Part shown: positions 17,215 through 25,466 of the stretch, piece after piece
Layout: every line of letters starts with the position of its first letter
Position numbering within the stretch: position 1 is the first letter of the stretch
NCBI GenBank assembly: GCA_031281555.1
Contig: JAITFK010000177.1
Coordinates: forward strand, 1 to 33,636
Source of the DNA: Treponema sp.
GTDB lineage: Bacteria; Spirochaetota; Spirochaetia; Treponematales; Breznakiellaceae
DNA length: 33,636 bases
Reading direction: 5' to 3'
The notes under the pieces: model-generated
The model's database searches: none
The model's input: only the letters and a program-made list of their open reading frames with translations
Told to the model about the DNA's origin: nothing
Made by a program: the position numbers and the translations under genes

Positions 17215-18976
17215 TTGAATGAAGTACCCGGTTTAGAGCCAGCAATGGATCTTCATATATTTCAAATCTGAAACGTATTTCATAATTTCTGTCGGAAATA
17301 ATACGGATAGTTTTATTTAAGCAATCCCTTAGTTCACTGGAGCCAAGATCGGGAAAGTATTTTTGTTTACGCGGAATGAATGTAAGTTGATTCCCGCTTC
17401 TGCGAAGTTCTCCGATATTCGGCGGAACCGGAACAAGGAAGATAAGGAAATCAGATTTTCCGCCGCCTACAGAAAGACTGTAACCGGATTTTAAAGAATG
17501 GATATTGCGCTTGCCGATAGAAAGACTTTGATCTTCAACAAACATTTTAAGAAAAAGAGGGTCAGTAAAATTCATTACCGATGGTTTCTGGTTTTCTGTT
17601 TTTATTGGCCTGTCTGAATACGGAGTTGTTCTTTGCTTTTGTTGAGCCGCCGCATAATTCGCGAGTTCCCTGTTGTGATCAGTAATTTGACGTGATTTTT
17701 CTTTCGGCTCTTGTTTAGCGGCCGGCGCTACAGGACGGCGGTCGGAAGCAGCAGGACGTTCTTCTTTTAGTTTCTGCCTGGAAACCGGAGCCGCAGGACG
17801 GCGAGCGGAGCCTGAACTAATCCTGCGTGATATAAGAAAAATTATAATACCGAGAATCAATATAAGAAAAATAAACAGGAAAATAAGGCCTATTGAATTA
17901 ACGGACGAGCTGCCTGATTTTGCGCCGCTAGATGTTTTAACGCTTCCGGATGTTTTTTCATTTTTAGATACATTTTCATTACCCTGAGTTTTTTCAGAAA
18001 TTTGCGCGGATGTTCCATCTTTACCATTGACATCATTGGCACTGCTTGATTCCACCGAGACTGAGCTTTGTGAGCCTGAAGAACTCTGCGCAGGAGTCCC
18101 GATTTCGCCGATAGCAGTTATTCCTGAAGATGAAGTATCTGCAGAAGCTGTTCCTTGCGAAGTTATCCCGGAAGCTGAATTTGTTCCCGAAGTAACAGCG
18201 CCTGCGGAAACAGTTTCCTGCGAAGTTGTTCCGGATGCGGAGTCTGTTCCCGAAGTAACAGCGCTAGTGGAAGGCGTTCCCTGCGAAGCCGTCCCCGCAG
18301 CGGAGCTTGTTCCCGAAGTAACAGCGCCTGCGGAAACAGTTTCTTGCGAAGTTATCCCGGATGCAGACCCTGTCACCGAAGTAACACCGCCCGGTGAAGG
18401 CGTTCCTTGCGAAGTCGTTACGGAAGCAGAACCTGTTCCTGAAGAAACAACATCCCTTCCCGATTTTGGCAGATTAGTAAGCGGCTGTCCGGCAGTTACC
18501 TGTACAAAATCAAAAGTTGCATTTTTTGCTCTAAAATTATTTTTCGCGGTGTTAACAATAGTATTAATATCCTGATCGACTGTAGTAACAAAAACGATCT
18601 TTTTAAGGCGCGAAGGCAGAGATGAAATATAATTTTCGGTAAAAGTAATTGCCGCCGCCGGATTGTTTCCGTTTTCAACAGGGTATTGCAGCAACATCCT
18701 CCCAATAATAGTTTCAACATCTCCTCTTTGATTAATCCGGCGGGCAATATCCAGCCTTGGAGATTGTGAAAAAACAATTAGATGAAAAGTATCTCCCGTG
18801 CGCAGGAATTCTGAAAGAAACGGGCCTGTAATATAATTATTGACATTTTCATAGGATGAACTCATTCCTGATGATGTATTTAAAAGCAGTATAAGATCGA
18901 TAGGGCCGTTATTTTGACCGTATATAAAAGAAAACGCAAAAAGTATAAATATTACTGCCAGAATATTTCTTTTCAT
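17198..18976 (-). CDS. Membrane protein with extracytoplasmic VWA domain, Ser/Thr repeats and cytoplasmic C-terminal domain
   Basis: The role is unknown. Order of parts in 592 residues: signal peptide (1-20, ending IYGQ); a von Willebrand A-like domain (about 25-162, IDLILLLNTSS to FDFVQV); a Ser/Thr/Gly-rich repeat linker (177-281) and further low-complexity sequence to about 357; one membrane helix (362-382) followed by RR, so the tail should be in the cytoplasm; a Pro/Lys/Arg-rich stretch; and a beta-rich C-terminal domain (about 472-592, LSIGKRNIHSLKSGYSLSVG) that vaguely recalls an FHA fold. The metal-binding DxSxS motif is degenerate (N33-T-S-S-G). I start at ATG 18976, which follows GGGGTGG, instead of the upstream in-frame start at 19009. 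It lies 48 bases after greA in the same direction. Confidence 0.75.
   Translation of the reverse strand: MKRNILAVIFILFAFSFIYGQNNGPIDLILLLNTSSGMSSSYENVNNYITGPFLSEFLRTGDTFHLIVFSQSPRLDIARRINQRGDVETIIGRMLLQYPVENGNNPAAAITFTENYISSLPSRLKKIVFVTTVDQDINTIVNTAKNNFRAKNATFDFVQVTAGQPLTNLPKSGRDVVSSGTGSASVTTSQGTPSPGGVTSVTGSASGITSQETVSAGAVTSGTSSAAGTASQGTPSTSAVTSGTDSASGTTSQETVSAGAVTSGTNSASGITSQGTASADTSSSGITAIGEIGTPAQSSSGSQSSVSVESSSANDVNGKDGTSAQISEKTQGNENVSKNEKTSGSVKTSSGAKSGSSSVNSIGLIFLFIFLILILGIIIFLISRRISSGSARRPAAPVSRQKLKEERPAASDRRPVAPAAKQEPKEKSRQITDHNRELANYAAAQQKQRTTPYSDRPIKTENQKPSVMNFTDPLFLKMFVEDQSLSIGKRNIHSLKSGYSLSVGGGKSDFLIFLVPVPPNIGELRRSGNQLTFIPRKQKYFPDLGSSELRDCLNKTIRIISDRNYEIRFRFEIYEDPLLALNRVLHSIKIPG
18134..18448 (-). 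repeat. Five tandem 63-bp (21-residue) Ser/Thr-rich units in the VWA gene
   Basis: Residues 177-281 are five 21-residue units of the form VTSGTxSASGxTSQ followed by ETVSAGA or GTPS-type endings, which alternate. On the plus strand the shared core GTTCCCGAAGTAACAGCG (with variants) recurs at 18183, 18246, 18309, 18372 and 18435, exactly 63 bases apart. It forms a flexible linker between the VWA domain and the membrane. The in-frame unit length allows copy-number change without breaking the gene. Confidence 0.92.
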
Positions 18977-19015
18977 ATTTCCACCCCTCTGCTGTTGTCC
19001 TCCGTACAAATTTTT

Positions 19016-19021
19016 ATTATA
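19016..19021 (-). promoter_or_regulatory. Possible -10 box between greA and the VWA gene
   Basis: TATAAT on the minus strand lies just after the greA stop codon and about 40 bases before the VWA gene's ATG. No good -35 hexamer is seen. The VWA gene may therefore have its own promoter as well as read-through from greA. Confidence 0.3.
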
Positions 19022-19024
19022 CGG

Positions 19025-21793
19025 TCAGATAGCCGATGATATATTTTCCACCAGATAGGAAATCTTACCTTCATTACTGACATAGTCGAACCTTTCACCA
19101 GTTGATTTGTTAAGTATAGCACTACCAAACGGAGAAAGATAGGAAATTATATTGTTATTTGGATCAGATTCCCACTGCCCTAAAATAGTGTATTCCTCAG
19201 ATTGTCCGGCCGTTTCATTGAGCAAAACTACTTTTGTGCCGAATGATATTTTGGATGTATTTATGGAAGCAGGATCGAAAAGCTGAGCTTTTTCTATTTC
19301 TTCTTTAAGTTTCGCGACCTGAGAATTTAGCTGTTCCTGTTTTTCTTTCGCCGCTTTGTATTCCGCGTTCTCGCGCAGATCGCCGAGCGACAGGGCATAT
19401 TCAATTTCCTTTGAATTGTTGGGAACTTCAACTTCCTGAATATGGGACAGAAGTTTATTTTTCTCTTCGTACATCGGCAATGTAACCCAGAAAACACGCG
19501 TTTCTTTCTTTTTCTCTTCCGCTTTTTTCTTTTCCGCTTCGCCGAAGAATTTAAAATCAGGATGTTTACCGGTTATCATTTTTTTCATATTTTCTTTATC
19601 CTGCGGATCAAGATCCTTGACATCATTAATAAATGTAAAAATTCTTAAAATTGCATCTTCCTCCGCGTTATTCAAAAATGACACAAGGTCGCCGTCTTTA
19701 AAAAGAATATTATATACAAGCTTGTTAATCTTACGGTTTTCCACAGTATCCTTTTGATTTTCAATATCACGGTAAGTAATATCCAGAATATGAATAAGAG
19801 TAATAAGCTGTTTTTCATAACTGATGTCGGCAGCCTTGAACCACTTTGTGTTTCTTGAATTTTTATAAAGCCAAATAACAGTTTCGCGGTATTCACGGAG
19901 ATTTTCAAAACAATCTTTGCACATTAAAGTCAGTTTATCCCCGCAGTCTGCTTCTTCAAGCTGTTCGACAATAAACTGCAACGGAGAAAGGGGGAAAAGT
20001 TTTATGTAAAAATCAGGCCAGCCGCTTATCAGATTCCTTATATTACTAAGGAATTCGGTTTTTAATTTCGCATCCTTCATGTTTTTAAAGAATAAAGGTA
20101 TATCCTTTATATTTGAAAGAATATCCGCAAAGTTTACAGTAAGGGCTGACTTAAGGTGGCTATATTTTTTATTTTCAACAAGCTCATTTATCAAAATATA
20201 TGAAACTGCGGATTGTTCCGCATTTTGTCCTGCGGAACGCAGAAAGTCGGTAAAATATGAAAACATTTCCGTAAACAATTCAGAATCGGGCGAAGCGTTT
20301 TTATTGTTTACATATTCGCGTATGGCGGATACCCGGTCGTAAAAATTAGTTACCGCCATAAATTCATTGTAAAGTTTTTCCGTAACGGTTACAGGTCTGT
20401 CTCTTACAATATAAATATCGCTGTTATCCGCGCTAACTCCAAACTCGGGGTTTGTTTTTAATATATCGCGCGCTTTATTGTTCCAGGCTGTCCACTCGCC
20501 GGGTGTAAGCAGGGCGGGGGAGAGTTCTGCCTTGATTCTCTTCATATCGCAGGCATTCCCGAAACTTTTTATTATTGTTTTAAGCGTCCATATAATATTT
20601 TCGTCCTTGTCCTTTACTTTTTCCTTTAATTCCTCTTTTTTCTTTGTCGCTTTTAAAACCCAAAAATGATTTTTGGAAAGCGTTTGAAGCGCGTCAACCG
20701 CCATTTTCAACGACATTTTATGGCCTCTTCTTTTGGAAAAATCTATTTGTATATCATCGCCTGCAATTCCGGCAATGCGCCCGACGCCCCATGTTTTGTG
20801 ATAAACATAATTTCCCTTGTCAAATGCGATATGCTTTTCAAAATCAGCAATTGCCTGATGAACATCGCGGTAATTTTGCGAAAGATTGGAAATACGTATA
20901 TACTCCTCAAGCTGGCTGTGTGATGAATACTTTTTCCTGAAACATTCGATTATTTCCCTTCGTCCGTGTACATCTTTTTCATCGTATTCAAGGATAATTT
21001 TCAGGATATTTATTGCAATATCAATGTCAATGCTTTTGTATTTTGCGTAAAGCTCGTTCAGAAGTGTTACAGCTTTGTCTTCACTGATGTTTTTCGCGAT
21101 TTTTTTCTGAATATGAAGAAAGAAATCTATATCATCAATGTACAAAACAAGAAGTTTTTCCCAGACTTCCTTGACATTCGCAAAAGCGGAAGCAGACTTG
21201 TTTATGTATCTGTGAAGTGATTTTTTGTAATAATCAACCGCTTCTTCTTTATTGCCAAGCTTCTCATAATGTTCGGCAAGGGATTTACAAATGTCGGCTT
21301 CATCAAAATCCACCTTAACAAGTCTTTCCCAGACCGCGAATATTTTTTCTTCTTCATTGTCGTTTTTATAACAATCGGCAAGAGTACGCAGGGCGAATTT
21401 TGATTCACCCCAGTCAAGGATTCTTTCGCACAGATATTTGACAATACTCCATTTGTGGTTGTCAAGAAAGATTGACACAAGGTTTATCATCGCCGAATCG
21501 TCTATTATCTGCCGTGAAAGCGCAATCATTCCGGAAAGATAAAGCGCTATTATACTGTTCCTTGTATGAGCAAGATGCTCATCGCAGTTCTTTTTTACCT
21601 CATCAATGATCTTTTCGTTACGCGCGGTTTTTAAAATGTCATCAAGTTCCTTGAACTGTCCGGTTGAATAATTGCCGAGCGTTGCCCTCGTCCACTTTTC
21701 CTCATTTAACGTTTCCTGTAAATTTTTCAGCAGAGTCTGAGCGTTTGTCGATGCTTCTGCAGCGCGGGTTTCAGTTGTTTCAGTATTATCCAT
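19025..21793 (-). CDS. greA: Long spirochaetal GreA: helical-repeat N-terminus, Mfd/CarD-like middle, GreA C-terminus
   Basis: GreA enters the RNA polymerase secondary channel and triggers cleavage of backtracked RNA. Here the real GreA part is only the C-terminal 149 of 922 residues: a coiled coil whose tip GDLRENAEY holds the catalytic acids (Asp805, Glu808), then the globular domain. Long GreA proteins of about 900 residues are known in Borrelia and Treponema. The N-terminal 320 residues are helical TPR-like repeats (for example SLAEHYEKLGNKEEAVDYYKK, 171-191). Residues 323-372 (FDKGNYVYHKTWGVGRI onward) resemble the RNA-polymerase-interacting domain of Mfd and CarD. A further helical section links to GreA. 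I start at ATG 21793, ten bases after GAGGAG; an in-frame GTG at 21811 lies at that ribosome-binding site. It follows a TPR gene by 21 bases. Confidence 0.9.
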   Translation of the reverse strand: MDNTETTETRAAEASTNAQTLLKNLQETLNEEKWTRATLGNYSTGQFKELDDILKTARNEKIIDEVKKNCDEHLAHTRNSIIALYLSGMIALSRQIIDDSAMINLVSIFLDNHKWSIVKYLCERILDWGESKFALRTLADCYKNDNEEEKIFAVWERLVKVDFDEADICKSLAEHYEKLGNKEEAVDYYKKSLHRYINKSASAFANVKEVWEKLLVLYIDDIDFFLHIQKKIAKNISEDKAVTLLNELYAKYKSIDIDIAINILKIILEYDEKDVHGRREIIECFRKKYSSHSQLEEYIRISNLSQNYRDVHQAIADFEKHIAFDKGNYVYHKTWGVGRIAGIAGDDIQIDFSKRRGHKMSLKMAVDALQTLSKNHFWVLKATKKKEELKEKVKDKDENIIWTLKTIIKSFGNACDMKRIKAELSPALLTPGEWTAWNNKARDILKTNPEFGVSADNSDIYIVRDRPVTVTEKLYNEFMAVTNFYDRVSAIREYVNNKNASPDSELFTEMFSYFTDFLRSAGQNAEQSAVSYILINELVENKKYSHLKSALTVNFADILSNIKDIPLFFKNMKDAKLKTEFLSNIRNLISGWPDFYIKLFPLSPLQFIVEQLEEADCGDKLTLMCKDCFENLREYRETVIWLYKNSRNTKWFKAADISYEKQLITLIHILDITYRDIENQKDTVENRKINKLVYNILFKDGDLVSFLNNAEEDAILRIFTFINDVKDLDPQDKENMKKMITGKHPDFKFFGEAEKKKAEEKKKETRVFWVTLPMYEEKNKLLSHIQEVEVPNNSKEIEYALSLGDLRENAEYKAAKEKQEQLNSQVAKLKEEIEKAQLFDPASINTSKISFGTKVVLLNETAGQSEEYTILGQWESDPNNNIISYLSPFGSAILNKSTGERFDYVSNEGKISYLVENISSAI

Positions 21794-21814
21794 TTGTTTT
21801 TCACTCCTCACTAT

Positions 21815-22750
21815 TTACCCGGCATACATCTTGTAAATATCCGGATCGGTAACTTTTATTTTAAGGAGGATCTCTTCTATAAGCGAATGATCCTCACGGC
21901 TGATTTCATAATGATCAATAAGCCAAAAATAATGATTTATAAGACGCGGTTTTAACAAGGCGCGTCTTGAAGGATTAGCGTCATATTCGGCTTCCAATGA
22001 AAAAATCGACTGTTTAAGCCTTCCTACTTCCGTCTGCTTTAACTCGCGCTTTACGGAAAATACTCCCCATAAATAACCGTAAACAGGTATCCATTCGCGC
22101 AATTCATCGTCTTTAAAACCAAGCGCACAAACATCATCGCGAAGTTTTTGTATAAGCGCCGATTCCAGATACAGGAAATTAATCCTTGAAGGATCAAGGA
22201 AGAAAGCTTCCTTGAATAACGCCTTGGCCGCCTTTGTCTGCGCCAGCAGCGCGTTAATATCCGCAACCTCGGCCAGGGTCTCCGCGTCTTCACGCTTGAT
22301 ATGGACAGCCTGCACAAGATATTTCAAAGCTTCGTCATAATTTCCTGTTCCTTTGTAACAACGCCCAATTAACAGCAGTAAAACAGGATCATGCTGATTT
22401 GCCTGATTTTCAAGAAGCCCTTCAAAAAAAACAAGAGCTTTTGAATAAACAAAGAAACGCACAGCGTACTGACATTGATCGTATATCCTGTTAAATTGTC
22501 CAAGAAAAACATGGTACTGTTTTAAAAGAGAAATAAAAAGACTGCCCTTTTCAAAAGGGTTTTTTAAATCATCAATCCTCCTGGTATGTTCAAGCCACCA
22601 GTGAATACACTTCAACGCGTGCTTGATTTCTTCATTTTCAAAGTCCAGATCCAGCGCCTGTTCCATTAATGCGCAAGCCGCCACTGCGTCAGAGGCTTTC
22701 AATTTATCATAGGCATTCTTTAACAGCCCCGCAGCCTGACTATTTTCCAT
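21815..22750 (-). CDS. TPR-repeat protein upstream of greA
   Basis: This cytoplasmic protein of 311 residues has no signal peptide or membrane segment. TPR motifs are visible near residues 7-38 (LLKNAYDKLKASDAVAACAL) and 124-190 (LLLIGRCYKGTGNYDEALKY and the two following helices pairs, with a LDPS end). TPRs mediate protein-protein contacts. Its partner is unknown, but the 21-base gap to greA, which is itself TPR-like, suggests that the two products act together, perhaps on the transcription machinery. The start at 22750 lacks a ribosome-binding site and lies 11 bases from a good -10 box, so the mRNA leader would be only a few bases. Confidence 0.8.
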   Translation of the reverse strand: MENSQAAGLLKNAYDKLKASDAVAACALMEQALDLDFENEEIKHALKCIHWWLEHTRRIDDLKNPFEKGSLFISLLKQYHVFLGQFNRIYDQCQYAVRFFVYSKALVFFEGLLENQANQHDPVLLLLIGRCYKGTGNYDEALKYLVQAVHIKREDAETLAEVADINALLAQTKAAKALFKEAFFLDPSRINFLYLESALIQKLRDDVCALGFKDDELREWIPVYGYLWGVFSVKRELKQTEVGRLKQSIFSLEAEYDANPSRRALLKPRLINHYFWLIDHYEISREDHSLIEEILLKIKVTDPDIYKMYAG

Positions 22751-22761
22751 TACGTCATGTC

Positions 22762-22811
22762 AGTATACCATTTTTTCAAGGTTTGACAATAGTATCCGTA
22801 AAAGGTATGAT
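22762..22811. promoter_or_regulatory. Back-to-back promoters sharing one -35 box (TPR-greA operon and rpe)
   Basis: Plus strand: TTGACA (22783-22788), 17 bases, TATGAT (22806-22811). Minus strand: TTGTCA (22789-22784), 16 bases, TATACT (22767-22762). The two -35 hexamers are read from the same seven base pairs. The plus promoter would start transcription at about 22818-22819, exactly at the rpe ATG; the minus one about five bases before its ATG. Both matches to the sigma-70 consensus are strong. Confidence 0.7.
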
Positions 22812-22818
22812 AAAAAAA

Positions 22819-23493
22819 ATGAATAAAGCTATAGTATCACCGTCTATTTTATCCGCGGATCATGCTAATTTTGAAAAAGCTGTCATAGAGATTGACGCTT
22901 CCGGCGCTTCATGGCTTCATATGGACATAATGGACGGGTCCTTTGTACCTAATTTAACTTTCGGTCCCCAGCTTGTACATGCATTAAGAAAAAAAACTAA
23001 AGCTTTTTTCGATGTTCACCTGATGATCACGCAGCCGTCGAGGCTTTTTCGTGAATTTGCAGATGCGGGAGCGGATGCGATTACTTTTCACTATGAAGCG
23101 GAAGTACATTCCCAGAAATTCCTTGCTGAAATTCGCAGTTTTGGTTTAAAAGCCGGTATTGCGATAGTACCTTCAACACCTGTTTCAATACTGGAAGAAG
23201 TGCTTCCGTTTATTGATATAGCGTTAATTATGACTGTTAACCCCGGTTTTAGCGGACAGGAGTTAATCCCCGAATGTCTGGAAAAAGTAAAAAAAATGTC
23301 AAAAATGAGGAAAGACGCCGGTTTGAGCTTCAGAATTTCTGTTGACGGAGGTATTAACGAGGCAACAGCGGAAAAAGCGGCGGATGCGGGCGCCGACGTG
23401 TTTGTGATTGGCTCCGCTTTCTTTAACAGTTCCGGTAAAAAAGGCCTGGTTGACAGAATACAAGGTGACGGGATAAAAGAGAACCCGGCTTAA
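22819..23493 (+). CDS. rpe: Ribulose-phosphate 3-epimerase
   Basis: This enzyme interconverts ribulose 5-phosphate and xylulose 5-phosphate in the pentose phosphate pathway. All family motifs are present in a 224-residue TIM barrel: SPSILSADHANFE, HMDIMDGSFVPNLTFG (metal and catalytic residues), FDVHLMI, ITFHYEA, MTVNPGFSGQ, and SVDGGI followed by GADVFVIGSAFF (phosphate binding). Two ATGs are possible, 22807 and 22819. The -10 box of the promoter covers the first, and the enzyme's natural N-terminus starts at the second (MNKAIVSPS), so I use 22819. There is no ribosome-binding site, in line with a leaderless mRNA. The frame stays open far upstream, but that part is antisense to the TPR gene. 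Confidence 0.96.
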   Translation: MNKAIVSPSILSADHANFEKAVIEIDASGASWLHMDIMDGSFVPNLTFGPQLVHALRKKTKAFFDVHLMITQPSRLFREFADAGADAITFHYEAEVHSQKFLAEIRSFGLKAGIAIVPSTPVSILEEVLPFIDIALIMTVNPGFSGQELIPECLEKVKKMSKMRKDAGLSFRISVDGGINEATAEKAADAGADVFVIGSAFFNSSGKKGLVDRIQGDGIKENPA

Positions 23494-23529
23494 AACCTTC
23501 ACATTTCTGGCTTTATTACCGAAAATAAA

Positions 23530-23535
23530 TATAAT
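23530..23535 (+). promoter_or_regulatory. -10 box placed for a leaderless TPR-gene mRNA
   Basis: Perfect TATAAT ends six bases before ATG 23542, and no ribosome-binding site lies between. The spacing predicts transcription starting at the ATG. The -35 region is poor (GGCTTT at the 17-base position). It may be an internal promoter downstream of rpe. Confidence 0.45.
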
Positions 23536-23541
23536 AAGAAT

Positions 23542-24468
23542 ATGAAAACACAGCTAAAAGCAATTATTTTCATAAACAAGGACGCTCTTAAACCGCTAAT
23601 TTTCGGCGTAATGTTATTAATTGCGGGGATTTCCGCCGCGCAGGAAACTTCACAGGCTGTGTATTTACGCAGGTTTCAAAACGGTACGCAGCTTTACAAT
23701 TCTTCACGCTGGCATGAAGCCGCCGCAGAATTCCGGCGCGCCCAGGAAATTTCAACTAATATCAGCGACTGGTCGCAGGCGCTTTACTGGGTCATATTAA
23801 GCGAGCTTGCATATTCGGATTATGGTTCCGCAATAAGGGATATGGATGAACTTGAAAGAACCGCGCCTGTTTCCGGTTTTACAAGAGACATGGCATATCA
23901 CAGGGGAAGGATTTATTACAATCAGGGGTTCTTTGACGACGCTCTTTTATATTTCAGACGTTATATAGATTCTGTTCAAAATACTGATCCTGAAACCGCG
24001 GATCGTATAGCGGCGGCTTATTTCTGGATGGGTGAATGTCTTTTTGCCATGATGCAGTATGATGATTCTCTCAGGTTTTATTCATGGGTTATTGACAAAT
24101 ATTCCGACAGCCCCAAAAAAGAAATCTCCGCTTACAGGGTAGATCTTATCAGGCAAAAAAAAATAGAAGCCGAACTTTTGGCTCTTTTGCAATGGAGCCA
24201 TGAAGAATCGCTTAAATCAAGTGAAGATTACCAGCGCAGAATAAGGTCATACGAGCAGGCCTTGAATACCTATCAAAGAAGAATCGCTGAACTTTCCGCC
24301 GGACAAAAGACTGAAATTACTCCGTCTGAGGATTTTTCCATATATGACTCAATTTCTTCTGATGATTCATGGCAGTCACTGTATGACAGACTGCTGGAGA
24401 GAGCCAAGCGGCTCAACAAAGAATTGGATGTTCTGATAAACGAGTATATTAACGGAGGCCTTAGGTGA
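23542..24468 (+). CDS. Exported TPR protein
   Basis: This 308-residue protein has a long N-terminal signal sequence (hydrophobic core about 18-32, cleavage probably near SAAQ). TPR-like helices follow: NGTQLYNSSRWHEAAAEFRR (about 48-67) and the segments YYNQGFFDDALLYFRRYID and MGECLFAMMQYDDSLRFYSW, as in periplasmic TPR proteins of the YbgF/BamD kind. The last 100 residues contain a coiled coil (YQRRIRSYEQALNTYQRRIA). The function is unknown; a scaffold in the periplasm is the simplest reading. The stop overlaps the GTG start of the next gene by four bases (GTGA), showing an operon of four genes that ends with dtd. Confidence 0.8.
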   Translation: MKTQLKAIIFINKDALKPLIFGVMLLIAGISAAQETSQAVYLRRFQNGTQLYNSSRWHEAAAEFRRAQEISTNISDWSQALYWVILSELAYSDYGSAIRDMDELERTAPVSGFTRDMAYHRGRIYYNQGFFDDALLYFRRYIDSVQNTDPETADRIAAAYFWMGECLFAMMQYDDSLRFYSWVIDKYSDSPKKEISAYRVDLIRQKKIEAELLALLQWSHEESLKSSEDYQRRIRSYEQALNTYQRRIAELSAGQKTEITPSEDFSIYDSISSDDSWQSLYDRLLERAKRLNKELDVLINEYINGGLR

Positions 24469-25460
24469 TTCCGCGCAGGTTTATAATTTTTTCAATACTT
24501 GCCATTTATCCTGTCTTCGCTTTATTTGCCGCAGATTTTTTTAACGGAAATATTCGTTTGTCATTAAATGAGAAAAGAGGCAGTATTTCGTTATACTACA
24601 TGACAGATCCTAATTCAAAGAAGTATGAACCTTTATTTTACAGCAGGGAACCCAAATCCAGTTATTTTTCCGTTAATTTGGACGGAAAAGTTTATCGTCT
24701 TGATCAATCAGGCGGTTTTTTTCGTACAAGGACTGAGAATATCGAAGGAAACCCCGTTGTTGTTTATGAATCGCAGTCTGTAACGATACGTGAAATTTTT
24801 ACTCCTATTAAGACTGTAAATTCAAATGAAATAAACGGCATTAATATAACGGTTGTTATTCAGAACAACGGAAAGAAAGCTATTCCTGTAGGGTTACGTT
24901 TCCTTATTGACACGCATTTGGGTGAAGGACGCAAAAGCATCCCAATTTCCACAATTAACCAATCAATTGAAAAGGAAACTGTAATTGAGGGTTCGTCAGG
25001 TGAAAAATACTGGATTTCCAAAGACAGTAATCTTTCGCTTATGGGGAGTATTGTAAATCCGTTTGATAAATCGGCAAAAATTCCTGATTATATACATATT
25101 GCCAACTGGAGAAGGTTGAACAATGTCCTATGGAAACTCAAATTTTCCCAGGGCAGATCATTTAACGTTTTTCCTTACTCTGTCCGGGATTCCGCTGTTT
25201 GCTATTATTATGAACCTTCTATGCTTGAAGCCGACAGAGCATTTACTTATTCAATTTCACTTTCAACAGAAGATACCGCTCTTTTTGATCCAAATTTCAA
25301 TCCCGAATTAACTGGAAGTTATGATGATTCTACGCTTCAAATGCTTTATAGATTGAAAAAAACTTTGGAGCAATTTATCGCGGGTGATATAATACTTTAT
25401 GAAAATGATCTTGACGAAATTGAAAATTCCATTGACAGCCATAAAAAAGACAATAGATGA
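24465..25460 (+). CDS. Exported beta-rich protein of unknown function
   Basis: I do not recognise this 331-residue protein. It starts at GTG 24465, overlapping the previous stop. Residues 1-22 are a signal peptide (IIFSILAIYPVFALFAA-D). The body is beta-rich (NGNIRLSLNEKRGSISLYY; EINGINITVVIQNNG; VGLRFLIDTHLGEG), like a large sandwich domain similar in style to carbohydrate-binding or galactose-mutarotase folds, though no family signature is clear. The last 40 residues are helical and charged. Between two TPR proteins in a tight operon, it may form an envelope complex with them. Confidence 0.75.
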   Translation: MIPRRFIIFSILAIYPVFALFAADFFNGNIRLSLNEKRGSISLYYMTDPNSKKYEPLFYSREPKSSYFSVNLDGKVYRLDQSGGFFRTRTENIEGNPVVVYESQSVTIREIFTPIKTVNSNEINGINITVVIQNNGKKAIPVGLRFLIDTHLGEGRKSIPISTINQSIEKETVIEGSSGEKYWISKDSNLSLMGSIVNPFDKSAKIPDYIHIANWRRLNNVLWKLKFSQGRSFNVFPYSVRDSAVCYYYEPSMLEADRAFTYSISLSTEDTALFDPNFNPELTGSYDDSTLQMLYRLKKTLEQFIAGDIILYENDLDEIENSIDSHKKDNR

Positions 25461-25466
25461 CCTTAG

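Noticed and set aside
18027-18575. Plus-strand 182-codon ORF with Pro/Glu/Val repeats
   Set aside because: It is the antisense of the VWA gene's 63-bp repeats. It has no ribosome-binding site and no natural N-terminus; the minus-strand gene has signal peptide, VWA and membrane parts.
22669-22818. Upstream extension of the rpe reading frame by 50 codons
   Set aside because: It overlaps the start of the divergent TPR gene and the promoter pair, and the enzyme family begins at MNKAIVSPS.
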